A stretch of DNA of 64,000 nucleotides from Hymenobacter sp. DG25B (GTDB taxonomy: Bacteria; Bacteroidota; Bacteroidia; Cytophagales; Hymenobacteraceae): assembly GCF_000801315.1 (NCBI RefSeq), contig NZ_CP010054.1:992001-1056000 (forward strand), given 5' to 3'. A program made the position numbers and the translations under genes. This document shows, in pieces, positions 41,507 through 49,796 of the stretch (positions are counted from its first letter, which is position 1; every line of letters begins with the position of its first letter). The notes beneath the pieces are model-generated. The model saw only the letters and a list, made by a program, of their open reading frames with translations, ran no database searches and was not told the DNA's origin.

Positions 41507-43273
41507 ATGCTCCGTACGCACACCTGCGGCGAACTTCGCCCCGACCATATTGGCCAAACCGTTACGCTCTGTGGCTGGGTACAGCGCACCCGCGACGCTG
41601 GCGGTATTTTCTGGATTGTGCTGCGCGACCGGTACGGCCTCACCCAGCTGGCCTTGGAAGAAGGCGTGGAGACCGAAGAAATCCGCGCCAAAGGCCGCGA
41701 GCTGGGCCGCGAGTTCGTGATTTGCGTGACGGGCAAAGTGGCCGAGCGCTACTCCAAAAACGACAAAATGCCCACCGGGGCCATTGAAATCCGGGTGGAG
41801 CAGCTGGAGGTGCTGAACCCCGCTAAGCTGCCGCCTTTCCTGATTGAGGACGAAACCGACGGCGGCGACGACCTGCGGATGAAATACCGCTACCTGGACC
41901 TGCGCCGCAACCCCGTGCGCCAGAACCTGATGCTGCGCCACCGCGTGGCCCAGGCCACCCGCCGCTACCTCGATGGCCAGGAGTTCATCGAAGTGGAAAC
42001 CCCCGTGCTCATCAAAAGCACGCCGGAAGGCGCCCGCGACTTCGTGGTGCCTTCCCGCATGAACCCAGGCGAGTTTTACGCCCTGCCGCAGTCGCCCCAG
42101 ACGTTTAAGCAGCTGCTGATGGTTTCGGGCTTCGACCGCTACTTCCAGATTGTGAAGTGCTTCCGCGACGAAGACCTGCGCGCCGACCGCCAGCCCGAGT
42201 TCACGCAGATTGACTGCGAAATGTCCTTTGTGGAGCAGGAAGACATCCTCAACACGTTTGAAGGGCTGGTACAATACCTGTTTCAGGAAGTGAAGGGCCT
42301 CGATATTGGCACCCTGCCCCGCATGACCTACGCCGATGCCATGCGCTACTACGGCAACGACAAGCCTGACACCCGCTTCGAAATGAAGTTTGTGGAGCTG
42401 AACGACCTAGTAAAAGGCCAGGGCTTCCCCGTGTTCGATAATGCCGGTCTGGTAGTAGGCATCAACGCCATTAACTCCGCTGTGTACACCCGCAAGCAGT
42501 TGGATGAGCTCACCGATTTCGTGAAGCGCCCGCAGGTGGGGGCCACCGGCCTGGTGTACGCCCGCGTAGAGCCCGATGGCCTGGTGAAATCCTCCGTAGA
42601 CAAGTTCTACTCTCAGGAAGAGCTGCAGAAGTGGAAGGCCGCCTTCAATGCCAACCCCGGCGACCTGTTGCTGATTCTGGCCGGCGAGCCTACCAAAACC
42701 CGTAAGGCTCTGAGCGAGCTGCGCCTGGAGATGGGCCAGCGCATGGGCCTGCGCGATAAAGATACTTTCTCCGCCCTGTGGGTAGTCGATTTTCCGCTGC
42801 TGGAATATCTGGAGGAGGAAGGCCGCTACTTCGCCATGCACCATCCCTTCACCTCGCCCAAGCCCGAGGACATTGCGCTGCTCGATAACCCCGAAACCAT
42901 TGGGGAAGTACGCGCCAACGCCTACGACATGGTTATTAACGGCGTAGAAGTAGGTGGCGGCTCCATCCGTATTCACGACCGCGCCGTGCAGGCCCGCATG
43001 TTCTCGCTGCTGGGCTTCTCCGATGAGGAGGCTAAAGCGCAGTTCGGCTTCCTGCTCGATGCCTTTGAGTACGGCGCGCCGCCCCACGGCGGCATTGCCT
43101 TCGGCTTCGACCGCCTCTGCTCGCTCTTCGGCGGCGCCGATTCCATCCGGGACTTCATTGCCTTCCCCAAAAACAACTCCGGCCGCGACGTCATGATTGA
43201 TTCGCCCTCGCAGATTTCTGGTGCTCAATTGAAGGAGCTGAGGATAAAGACGGATGTGGCGATAAAGAATTAA
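41507..43273 (+). CDS. aspS: Aspartyl-tRNA synthetase
   Basis: A 588-residue class II synthetase of bacterial type. The N-terminal OB anticodon-binding domain has '[23 protein letters not shown]', motif 2 is '[23 protein letters not shown]', a large bacterial insertion (GAD domain) lies between motifs 2 and 3, and motif 3 is '[10 protein letters not shown]'. It charges tRNA-Asp. ATG 41507 ([11 protein letters not shown]) follows the promoter box at 41460 and gives the standard N-terminus. Whether it also charges tRNA-Asn (non-discriminating) cannot be seen. Confidence 0.97.
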   Translation: MLRTHTCGELRPDHIGQTVTLCGWVQRTRDAGGIFWIVLRDRYGLTQLALEEGVETEEIRAKGRELGREFVICVTGKVAERYSKNDKMPTGAIEIRVEQLEVLNPAKLPPFLIEDETDGGDDLRMKYRYLDLRRNPVRQNLMLRHRVAQATRRYLDGQEFIEVETPVLIKSTPEGARDFVVPSRMNPGEFYALPQSPQTFKQLLMVSGFDRYFQIVKCFRDEDLRADRQPEFTQIDCEMSFVEQEDILNTFEGLVQYLFQEVKGLDIGTLPRMTYADAMRYYGNDKPDTRFEMKFVELNDLVKGQGFPVFDNAGLVVGINAINSAVYTRKQLDELTDFVKRPQVGATGLVYARVEPDGLVKSSVDKFYSQEELQKWKAAFNANPGDLLLILAGEPTKTRKALSELRLEMGQRMGLRDKDTFSALWVVDFPLLEYLEEEGRYFAMHHPFTSPKPEDIALLDNPETIGEVRANAYDMVINGVEVGGGSIRIHDRAVQARMFSLLGFSDEEAKAQFGFLLDAFEYGAPPHGGIAFGFDRLCSLFGGADSIRDFIAFPKNNSGRDVMIDSPSQISGAQLKELRIKTDVAIKN

Positions 43274-43316
43274 ATATTTTTTTGTGAAGGCCGTCTATAT
43301 AATTTGTTAAATCAAT

Positions 43317-43802
43317 ATGGAGACTCTTCGCAGTGAAATAATAAACCACTCTGAATCTAAAAAATGGTTCAGAGTGGTTTATTATTCAAAGTGGAAGCTA
43401 TTGAAGAGTATCGTTGTTCCGTTACTAGTAATACCAATATTTTTTACTTTGAATAGTAATGAAATAAAATCATCAAATTTTGGAATTGCATTGTTAATTC
43501 TGTGTCTGTTATATGCTGTTGCCGTCGCTCCAGTAATTCTTCCAATACTTCGTCTTCATACACCTCAATTGAAGATTGGAGTAGATGGGATATGGACTAA
43601 AAAGCATTCTTTTATTGAGTGGAAAAAGATATTCACCGTAATAGAAAAGGTAACAAAAGGTTGAACATCAACTTATTGGATTTTCTTTTATGATAGTCCA
43701 GCTAAACAAAAATTAATAGGTGGTGTGGAACTAGAGTATTTAGATATTAGTAAGGCTGAACTGGTGCAACTATTGGATTCGCTCAACATCAACTCTAAAT
43801 GA
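43317..43802 (+). pseudogene. Small AT-rich membrane protein gene interrupted by an in-frame TGA
   Basis: The first part reads 115 codons from ATG 43317 (METLRSEIINHSESKKWF...), with two hydrophobic segments (about 33-47 and 57-78) and 'LKIGVDGIWTKKHSFIEWKK'. At 43662 a TGA stops it, but the same frame continues for 45 more sense codons to a TGA at 43800 ('YWIFFYDSPAKQKLIGGVEL...'), with a composition like the first part. The sequence looks like one gene of 162 codons broken by a nonsense change. It resembles small two-helix proteins of the STM3941 kind, uncertainly. The region has about 20% G+C in places, far below the window, suggesting import. Confidence 0.6.
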
Positions 43803-43914
43803 ATTGTAGTTTTATAAATACTATAGAAGAACAATAAGTAGTGTTGTATTTGAAAGCGGAGTAAATCATTTGATTTGCAAATCAACTGACTATTACGTTA
43901 TTCAAGTCGCAGAT

Positions 43915-44487
43915 ATGCAACCCAGATTCTGCCTGCTTACTTTACTTTTTCTTTGTTCCTGCGCTAGCGCTAGAAAACGGCAGGAGCACCCACTCGAAAT
44001 CAAGTTTACCTTACCACACCGGGAATACAGCTGGCGTGAATACAGCTTAGATTCCGTGAAACTCGCGCGCCCAATGCCTTATACGGTAGACGTCTACCGG
44101 ATTACCTATGTATTGAATGAGCGTGGGGTGGTGCTATACAAAACAGCTTATAGCCCGGAAGCTGCACCTATCCGCATCGGCAGCAAGGGTATAAGTGCAC
44201 AACAGGCCCGGGCGTTTCGGCGAATTCTACGCCGTGCTAATCCAGACTCGTTGGCTTTACGAAGCAATAATGTGGCAGCGGATGATGGGTTTCAGGCAGA
44301 AGTAACGGTAACAAAAGCCGGAAGAATGACCGAGCTATTCTGGAATAATAACTACGTGCCCGAACTGGTAGCGCTGCTGTCAATCGTGAATGCGGCATCA
44401 CCAGCGCCTTTCAGGGTTTATCCTGTTGCAAAGGAGGCCGACTTCATCCAGAGCCTGAAGGCCACCTCAGATTACAAAAGCAGATAG
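43915..44487 (+). CDS. Small lipoprotein of unknown function
   Basis: A 190-residue protein whose signal ends at a lipobox 'LFLCSC' with Cys at about residue 16. The mature part has 'RPMPYTVDVYRITYVLNERGVVLYKTAY' and 'SAQQARAFRRILRRANPDSLALRSNNV', with no known family seen by eye. ATG 43915 (MQPRFCLLTLLF) is chosen over a more upstream ATG because it gives a proper lipoprotein signal. G+C is intermediate between the AT-rich stretch before it and the SdpR gene after it. Confidence 0.7.
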   Translation: MQPRFCLLTLLFLCSCASARKRQEHPLEIKFTLPHREYSWREYSLDSVKLARPMPYTVDVYRITYVLNERGVVLYKTAYSPEAAPIRIGSKGISAQQARAFRRILRRANPDSLALRSNNVAADDGFQAEVTVTKAGRMTELFWNNNYVPELVALLSIVNAASPAPFRVYPVAKEADFIQSLKATSDYKSR

Positions 44488-44532
44488 ATAAGGCGAAGCA
44501 AAATTCCGTAGGACTCTTGCTTATGTGAAATA

Positions 44533-44554
44533 TATTTAGATATTTGCCTAAATA
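44533..44554. promoter_or_regulatory. Putative SdpR operator
   Basis: TATTTAG (44533-44539) and CTAAATA (44548-44554) form a 7-8-7 dyad 11 bases before the ArsR-type gene start, in an AT-rich stretch where its promoter must lie. Members of this regulator type repress their own operon. Inference. Confidence 0.5.
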
Positions 44555-44565
44555 ACTAATCAATC

Positions 44566-44820
44566 TTGAACGCACTCTTCAAAGCCCTCAACGACCCCAC
44601 GCGCCGCGCCATTCTGGAGCTGCTGAGCGAACAGCCGCGCACGGCCGGGGAAATAGCCGACTACTTCCAGTTCTCGAAGCCTACCATCAGTCACCACCTC
44701 GATTTGCTGCGCCAAGCCGATTTGGTGAGTAGCGAAAAGCAGGGCCAGTTTATCCGCTACACCCTAAATATGACGGTGATGGATGAGCTGCTGGGCTGGC
44801 TGCTGCAGTTCAAATCATAG
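44566..44820 (+). CDS. ArsR-type autorepressor, SdpR family
   Basis: An 84-residue winged-helix protein. 'ALNDPTRRAILELLSEQPRTAGEIADYFQFSKPTISHHLDLLRQADLV' contains recognition helix 'SKPTISHHLDLL'; 'EKQGQFIRYTLN' is the wing. No metal-binding cysteines. The start is TTG (44566, then NALFKALNDPTRR), which aligns with the usual start 'MNxLFKALxDPTRR' of SdpR proteins; no ATG lies in frame upstream. In Bacillus subtilis SdpR represses its own operon and is released by SdpI at the membrane. The SdpI-like gene follows 16 bases on. Confidence 0.85.
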   Translation: MNALFKALNDPTRRAILELLSEQPRTAGEIADYFQFSKPTISHHLDLLRQADLVSSEKQGQFIRYTLNMTVMDELLGWLLQFKS

Positions 44821-44836
44821 TGCTATTCCACATCCC

Positions 44837-45493
44837 ATGAAATCTGCCTTTTCTATCTGGAGCTTGTTTACGCTGCTGCTCGTGCTGCTGCCTTCGCTCT
44901 ACTTGTTTTATACCTGGCCCAGCCTGCCGGCCCATGTGCCCACGCACTTTGATACGGGCGGCAATGCCAATGGCTTTACCAATAAAGAAAACATGTGGCT
45001 GCTATGCACGCTGGTGCCGCTTAGTATCTACCTGCTGCTCTGGTTTGCCCCGCGCCTCGACCCTAAGCAGCGCCTAAACGCGGGCAGCGCCAATTACCAG
45101 AAGCTGATGCTGGCCCTGGTGGGTTTGGTGAGTGGCTTGCTTGTTTACTCTTTGTATCTGGCGGTCCATCCGCTGGTAAAAGCAGGGGAGGGTATGGCCA
45201 TTCTGATGGGGCTATTCTTTATGCTGATAGGTAACTACCTGACCACCGTGCCGCCCAACTATTTTATGGGCTTTAAAACGCCGTGGGCCCTGGAGTTTCC
45301 TTTGATCTGGGCCCGTGTCCATCGGGTGGGCGGCTGGCTATTTTTTGCCACCGGCTTGCTTAGCGCGCTGCTGGCCGTGGTATGGTCGGCGCCGTTGGCT
45401 ACGGGGGTGTTAATTGCCGGAGTGCTGGCAACAGTAGTAGTGGTTTATGGCTATTCTTACTACCTGTACCAACAAGTAAGTAAAGCCGCCTAA
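44837..45493 (+). CDS. SdpI/DUF1648 family membrane protein
   Basis: A 218-residue protein with about six membrane helices. 'LPAHVPTHFDTGGNANGFTNKENMW' is the DUF1648 motif near the N-terminus, and 'IGNYLTTVPPNYFMGFKTPWALE' is the SdpI signature in the middle. SdpI gives immunity to the SdpC toxin and anchors the SdpR repressor in Bacillus. Here only the regulator and SdpI-like protein are seen; no SdpC-like toxin gene is near. ATG 44837 (MKSAFSIWS) is 16 bases after the SdpR stop. Confidence 0.85.
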   Translation: MKSAFSIWSLFTLLLVLLPSLYLFYTWPSLPAHVPTHFDTGGNANGFTNKENMWLLCTLVPLSIYLLLWFAPRLDPKQRLNAGSANYQKLMLALVGLVSGLLVYSLYLAVHPLVKAGEGMAILMGLFFMLIGNYLTTVPPNYFMGFKTPWALEFPLIWARVHRVGGWLFFATGLLSALLAVVWSAPLATGVLIAGVLATVVVVYGYSYYLYQQVSKAA

Positions 45494-45556
45494 GGCGCCG
45501 CCAGGCAGAGAAGGAAAGCCTTGGCGGACAGGAGTAGCGTCAGTCGCCTATTTTGC

Positions 45557-45598
45557 TAGCTTTGGCGAGCCCGCCCGGCCATGCGGGCAGGCTCGCCA
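45557..45598 (+). promoter_or_regulatory. Promoter box plus leader hairpin of the histidine kinase gene
   Basis: TAGCTTTG (45557-45564) matches the -7 consensus. It runs into a hairpin: TGGCGAGCC (45563-45571) pairs with GGCTCGCCA (45590-45598), with an inner GCCCGC/GCGGGC pair. The hairpin ends 7 bases before the start codon at 45606, so it would sit in the leader and could hide the start region. Confidence 0.55.
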
Positions 45599-45605
45599 TA
45601 TCAGC

Positions 45606-48600
45606 ATGAATCGTAGCTTGCTACCCGCTTTCTTTCTGCCTTTCCTGGTATTGTGGGCAGGCATCTCGGCTGCCCAAACCGCCATGCCGTTCACATTCCG
45701 CTCCCTCACCGCGGCGCAGGGCCTGTCAGAAAACAGCGTGTACTGCCTGGCCCAGGACCAGCGTGGCTTTCTATGGCTGGGCACCCAGGACGGCCTGAAC
45801 CGCTACGACGGCAGCACCTTCAAAGTATTCCGCAACGACCCGCAACATATAGGTAGCCTAAGCAGCAACTTCATTCTGGCCCTGGCCGTGGATGCCCGGG
45901 GTGGCCTCTGGATTGGCACCGGCGGGGGAGGCCTCAACCGCTACGACCCCATAACCGGTAAATTTCGGGCTTTCAAGCACCAGGAAGGCCAGCCCGGCAC
46001 GCTCACGGATGACTTTGTGCGCACCGTTTTCTGCGACAGATCGGGCTCGATATGGGCCGGCACCGAGGGCGGCCTGCACCGCTATAATCCCAAAACCGGG
46101 CGCTTTCAGCTGTTTACCCATTCAGGTAGTGCCTCTACTAACCCGCGTATCAACTCTATTCGGGCTATTGGGCAGGATGCCCGGGGCCGGCTTTGGGTAG
46201 GCACCGGGGCAGGGCAGGTGTGCCATTTGGATCTGCAAAAACAGGAGTTAGTGGCCTATCCGGAATGGTCATCAGCCTCTTCCATTACCGCCCTGCACCC
46301 CGACCGGGCCGGAATGCTCTGGATTGGCACCGAAGCCAACGGCCTGCGCCGCGTTTCCCTCACCGGCAACCAGCCCATGACCACCTGGCGGTTTGAACCC
46401 GGAAACTCCCGCAGCCTGCGCAGCAATGAGGTAAGGGCCCTCATTGAAGACCCGCAGGAGCGCCTGTGGGTGGGCACTACCGAAGGGCTGCATCTGCTGA
46501 ACCGGACCACCAATGATTTTACCGTTTATCAGCAACGCCCTGGCAATAACTACTCCCTGCCCAATAATACGGTGCAGGCGCTGTTTCAGGACCGGAATGG
46601 GTTGCTGTGGGTGGGTACTGATGCCGGAGTCAGCTCATTTGCACCCCGGCCCAACGCCTTTGTAACGGTGCCGGTTACCGCAGGCCCTGAGCCCGTTTGG
46701 GCAGTGGCCGAAGACGCCCAGCGCCGCCTCTGGGCCGGTACCGAAACGCAGGGCGTAATCTGTTATAACCCGGTCACCGGCCAGCGGCAAGCCTACCGGC
46801 ACAACGCCGGGCGGCCACAAAGCCTGAGCGAGGATTTTGTGCGGGCGCTGTGTTTTGATGCTGAAGGCCGCCTCTGGATTGGCACCCAGCGCAGCGGCCT
46901 CGACTGCCTGAACCCCGCCACCGGCAGCATCACGCACTTTCGCCACCAGCCTGCCAACCCGCAAAGCCTGAGTGATAATGCGGTGCGGGCTATTAGCCGC
47001 GCCAACAATGGCCGCCTCTGGGTGAGCACCGAAGGCGGCCTGAACCTGCTGGACCCCGCTACCGGCCACTGCACCATTTTTCGCCATAACCCCCGGCAGC
47101 CCGCCACCAGCCTGGGTACCAACTACGTGCGCCTGGCATACCAGGACCGCCAGCGGCGCCTGTGGGTGGGCACCGGTGGCGGCGGACTGGTGCTGTTGGA
47201 TGCCGCCACCGGCCGGTGCCGGCCTTACCGTAACATTCCCGGGAACCCCCGTAGCCTGAGCAGCAACTTTGTGCGCTGCATACTCCAGGACCGCCGGGGC
47301 ACCTTATGGATTGGAACCGAAGGCGGTGGCCTCAACCGGCTGGATGATCCGGCGAAAGGCCTCTTCACCACTTTCCGGGAGCCGCAGGGCCTGCCTAATG
47401 ATGTGGTGTATGGTATGCTGGAGGATGAGCGGGGCAACCTCTGGCTATCCACCAACCTGGGTATTGCCTGTTTTACCCCCGCCACACAACGCTTCCGCAC
47501 CTTCGATACCCGCGACGGGCTGCTGCAGGATGAGTTCAACGCTGGCTCCTGCCTGCGGGGGGCTGATGGGCAGCTGTATTTTGGCGGCAGCAACGGGTTG
47601 GTGAGCTTCCGGCCCGCCACGGTGCCGGCCAATACGATAGCCCCGCCGGTGGTGCTCACCGATTTTCGAAAGTTCAATCGGCCCGTGCCCTTGGATACCA
47701 GCATTACCGAGCGGCGCACCCTGCGTCTGGGCCCGCGCGACAACTTTTTCTCCATCGGGTTTGCAGCCTTAAACTATCAGCTGCCCGCCAAAAACAGATT
47801 TGAATACCGGCTGCATGGTTTCGATGAAAAGTGGGTAGAGGCCGGCGCCCGCCAGGAGGCTACCTACACCAACCTGGACCCCGGCACCTATACCTTTCAG
47901 GTGCGCGCCGCTAATAATGACGGGGTCTGGAACCAGCAGGGGGCCCAGCTGAAAATTATGGTGACGCCCCCGTGGTACCAAACGTGGTGGTTTCGGGTGC
48001 TGGCCAGTTGGGCCGCGTTGGCGGTGTTGTTTCTCCTGTACCGCATGCGGGTGCGGCAGCTGCTGGCCCTGGAGCGGGTACGCCACCACATTGCCCGCGA
48101 CCTGCACGACGACATGGGCTCCACGCTCAGCAGTATTTCCATTCTTAGCCAGCTGGCCCGCAACCACCAGCACGAAAACCGCCCGGACCAGGCCGCCGCC
48201 CTGCTGGACCAGATTGGGGACAGCTCGCGCCGGATGCTGGATTCCATGGATGACATTGTGTGGGCCATTAACCCCGCTCACGATACCATGGAGGCCGTAA
48301 CCACCCGCATGCGCATTTTTGCCTCCGAGGTGCTGGAAGCCCGGGGCCTCGACTTCTCCTTTACTGCAACGCCCGAGGTGCAGGGACTGCGCCTGCAGAT
48401 GCGTGCCCGGCGGGAGTTTTATCTGCTCTTCAAAGAAGCCATCAATAACTTGGCTAAGTACGCCCGGTGTCGGCACGCCACCATTCACCTCGACCACCAG
48501 CACCACCACCTGCTCCTGACTGTGCGCGACGACGGCGTGGGGTTTGACCTGCAGGCGCCCGCCCAGGGTGGCGGCAATGGTCTGGCCAACATGCAGGCCC

Positions 48601-48689
48601 GCGCCGCGGCGCTGCATGGCAAGCTGGAAATCCGGACGGCGCCCGGTCAGGGCACCGAGCTGCGGCTGAGCGTGCCCTTAAACAGCTAA
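45606..48689 (+). CDS. Two-component sensor histidine kinase with beta-propeller sensor
   Basis: A 1027-residue sensor of the reg_prop type. Signal peptide (about 1-24), then about 14 two-component propeller repeats ('GLSENSVYCLAQDQRGFLWLGTQDGLNRYDG' type) in residues about 35-680, a Y_Y_Y domain (about 700-775, 'RLHGFDEKWVEAG'), a membrane helix (about 798-815), then HisKA_3 with phosphorylated His in 'IARDLHDDMGSTLSSI' and a HATPase domain ('NNLAKYARC', 'VRDDGVGFD', 'GNGLANMQ'). No receiver domain is fused. The partner LuxR-type regulator gene follows 98 bases downstream. Such sensors in Bacteroidota often monitor glycans, but the ligand is unknown. Confidence 0.93.
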   Translation: MNRSLLPAFFLPFLVLWAGISAAQTAMPFTFRSLTAAQGLSENSVYCLAQDQRGFLWLGTQDGLNRYDGSTFKVFRNDPQHIGSLSSNFILALAVDARGGLWIGTGGGGLNRYDPITGKFRAFKHQEGQPGTLTDDFVRTVFCDRSGSIWAGTEGGLHRYNPKTGRFQLFTHSGSASTNPRINSIRAIGQDARGRLWVGTGAGQVCHLDLQKQELVAYPEWSSASSITALHPDRAGMLWIGTEANGLRRVSLTGNQPMTTWRFEPGNSRSLRSNEVRALIEDPQERLWVGTTEGLHLLNRTTNDFTVYQQRPGNNYSLPNNTVQALFQDRNGLLWVGTDAGVSSFAPRPNAFVTVPVTAGPEPVWAVAEDAQRRLWAGTETQGVICYNPVTGQRQAYRHNAGRPQSLSEDFVRALCFDAEGRLWIGTQRSGLDCLNPATGSITHFRHQPANPQSLSDNAVRAISRANNGRLWVSTEGGLNLLDPATGHCTIFRHNPRQPATSLGTNYVRLAYQDRQRRLWVGTGGGGLVLLDAATGRCRPYRNIPGNPRSLSSNFVRCILQDRRGTLWIGTEGGGLNRLDDPAKGLFTTFREPQGLPNDVVYGMLEDERGNLWLSTNLGIACFTPATQRFRTFDTRDGLLQDEFNAGSCLRGADGQLYFGGSNGLVSFRPATVPANTIAPPVVLTDFRKFNRPVPLDTSITERRTLRLGPRDNFFSIGFAALNYQLPAKNRFEYRLHGFDEKWVEAGARQEATYTNLDPGTYTFQVRAANNDGVWNQQGAQLKIMVTPPWYQTWWFRVLASWAALAVLFLLYRMRVRQLLALERVRHHIARDLHDDMGSTLSSISILSQLARNHQHENRPDQAAALLDQIGDSSRRMLDSMDDIVWAINPAHDTMEAVTTRMRIFASEVLEARGLDFSFTATPEVQGLRLQMRARREFYLLFKEAINNLAKYARCRHATIHLDHQHHHLLLTVRDDGVGFDLQAPAQGGGNGLANMQARAAALHGKLEIRTAPGQGTELRLSVPLNS

Positions 48690-48702
48690 ACCAGCTGGCC
48701 GC

Positions 48703-48718
48703 TCACATGATTATGTGA
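48703..48718. promoter_or_regulatory. Dyad TCACAT-N4-ATGTGA before the response regulator
   Basis: TCACATGATTATGTGA is a perfect 6-4-6 palindrome, 13 bases after the kinase stop and 68 bases before the regulator start. A TATCTTCA -7-like sequence lies about 20 bases after it. The same 16-bp form (TCACAT-N4-ATGTGA) recurs at 49454-49469. It is a candidate binding site for the regulator. Confidence 0.6.
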
Positions 48719-48786
48719 AGCCGCTGTGGCCGTCAGTGCAGTATCTTCAGAAAAAATAGCTGCCTGCCAGTTCTCTTCCCTTTGCC

Positions 48787-49437
48787 ATGGATAAGCCCAC
48801 CCGCGTTCTGATTTACGAAGACAACGCCGACCTGCGCGCCAGCCTGAGTCAGCTGCTGGCGGGCTCGCCGGGGCTGGAGCTGGCCGGCGCCCTGAGCAAC
48901 TGCACCCAGGCCGGGGCCGATATGCTCCGCCTGCAGCCGGATGTGGTCTTGATGGATATTGACATGCCCGGCATGAGCGGCATTGAGGGACTGCGGCGCA
49001 TTAAAGCCACCACGCCGGAGGTAAATGTGGTCATGCTTACCGTGTTTGATGAAAACGACCGGGTGTTTGAGGCCATCTGTGCCGGGGCTGATGGATATTT
49101 GCTGAAGAAAACACCCCCGGCCCGGCTGCTGGAAGCCATTGGGGAGGTGCGGGCCGGCGGCGCGCCCATGACGCCTGCTATTGCCCGGCAGGTGCTCCGG
49201 CTGTTTCCCCGGGTGCCGCCCCGCGCCGTGGCCGAGGAGTCGGCGGCCAACCTGAGCGCCCGGGAGCAGGAGATTCTGGGGTTGCTGGTGGAGGGTTACA
49301 GCTACAAAATGATTGCCGCCGACCGGGGCATCAGTCTGGATACCGTCCGCTCCCACATCAAGAAAATCTACGAAAAGCTGCACGTACGCTCCATGACGGA
49401 GGCCGTCAGCAAGGCGCTGCGCCAGGGCCTGACCTAA
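48787..49437 (+). CDS. Response regulator, NarL/LuxR type
   Basis: A 216-residue protein. Receiver domain: acidic pair 'YEDNADL', phosphorylated Asp in 'VVLMDIDMPGMSG', Thr in 'MLTVFDE' and Lys in 'LLKKTPP'. LuxR-type helix-turn-helix at about 150-212: 'LSAREQEILGLLVEGYSYKMIAADRGISLDTVRSHIKKIYEKL'. It is the likely partner of the propeller histidine kinase just upstream. Two dyads of the same type flank the gene (48703-48718 and 49454-49469), which suggests autoregulation and control of a short transcript downstream. Confidence 0.93.
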   Translation: MDKPTRVLIYEDNADLRASLSQLLAGSPGLELAGALSNCTQAGADMLRLQPDVVLMDIDMPGMSGIEGLRRIKATTPEVNVVMLTVFDENDRVFEAICAGADGYLLKKTPPARLLEAIGEVRAGGAPMTPAIARQVLRLFPRVPPRAVAEESAANLSAREQEILGLLVEGYSYKMIAADRGISLDTVRSHIKKIYEKLHVRSMTEAVSKALRQGLT

Positions 49438-49453
49438 AAAGGGGAGCGGCTTA

Positions 49454-49469
49454 TCACATGTTCATGTGA
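49454..49469. promoter_or_regulatory. Second dyad TCACAT-N4-ATGTGA after the response regulator
   Basis: TCACATGTTCATGTGA, extended by A and T to a perfect 18-bp palindrome (49453-49470). Same half-sites and spacing as at 48703-48718. It lies in a 359-base gap (49438-49796) that also holds a short ORF (49564-49650) and a terminator (49716-49755). Confidence 0.6.
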
Positions 49470-49563
49470 TTGACAAAACCGAGAAAGAACTGCAACTTAC
49501 CCTTACCACTGGCTCCGGCAAATCCGGGTCGTAACGGAGGGTTCCGGGGTTGGTGGCAATGTT

Positions 49564-49650
49564 ATGAGACCAGCCACAGCCTCCTCGTCTACTACCATTT
49601 CCATTATGCTATTAGGCTTGTGGATGCTGCATAAGCCCGCCCTGGCCTAG
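49564..49650 (+). CDS. Possible micropeptide gene
   Basis: ATG 49564 opens 28 codons ending in TAG: Met-Arg-Pro, a Ser/Thr-rich stretch, then a hydrophobic 'ISIMLLGLWMLHKPALA'. It looks like a signal peptide or a single-helix micropeptide. If the TAG were CAG, the frame would go on for 16 more codons with a 'LA-QSQ' cleavage-like site, so it may be a truncated remnant. No Shine-Dalgarno sequence is seen. The case rests on position between a regulatory dyad and a terminator. Confidence 0.35.
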   Translation: MRPATASSSTTISIMLLGLWMLHKPALA

Positions 49651-49715
49651 TCGCAGGGCCGCAAACGGAGAGCTTTATGCAGTAAGTGGCTCGGGTAGTG
49701 GTGGGCACTCCACCT

Positions 49716-49755
49716 AAACGCCCGGCTTAGGATGAGAGTCCTGAGCCGGGCGTTT
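49716..49755. terminator. Terminator after the small transcript candidate
   Basis: AAACGCCCGGCTTAGG (49716-49731) pairs with CCTGAGCCGGGCGTTT (49740-49755) with one G-T pair and an 8-base loop. T residues follow. It ends any transcript starting near the second dyad, and lies downstream of the convergent multicopper oxidase gene on the other strand. Confidence 0.85.
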
Positions 49756-49796
49756 CTATGCTGCCCCATGGGGTGGCTGCCGGATTTCTGGCCGGG

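Noticed and set aside
44566..45493. Complete SDP toxin-immunity system
   Set aside because: Only the regulator and immunity-like genes are present; no SdpABC-like genes flank them.
47769..48617. Long minus-strand frame opposite the kinase domain of the sensor
   Set aside because: Antisense to HisKA_3 and HATPase motifs; no independent evidence.
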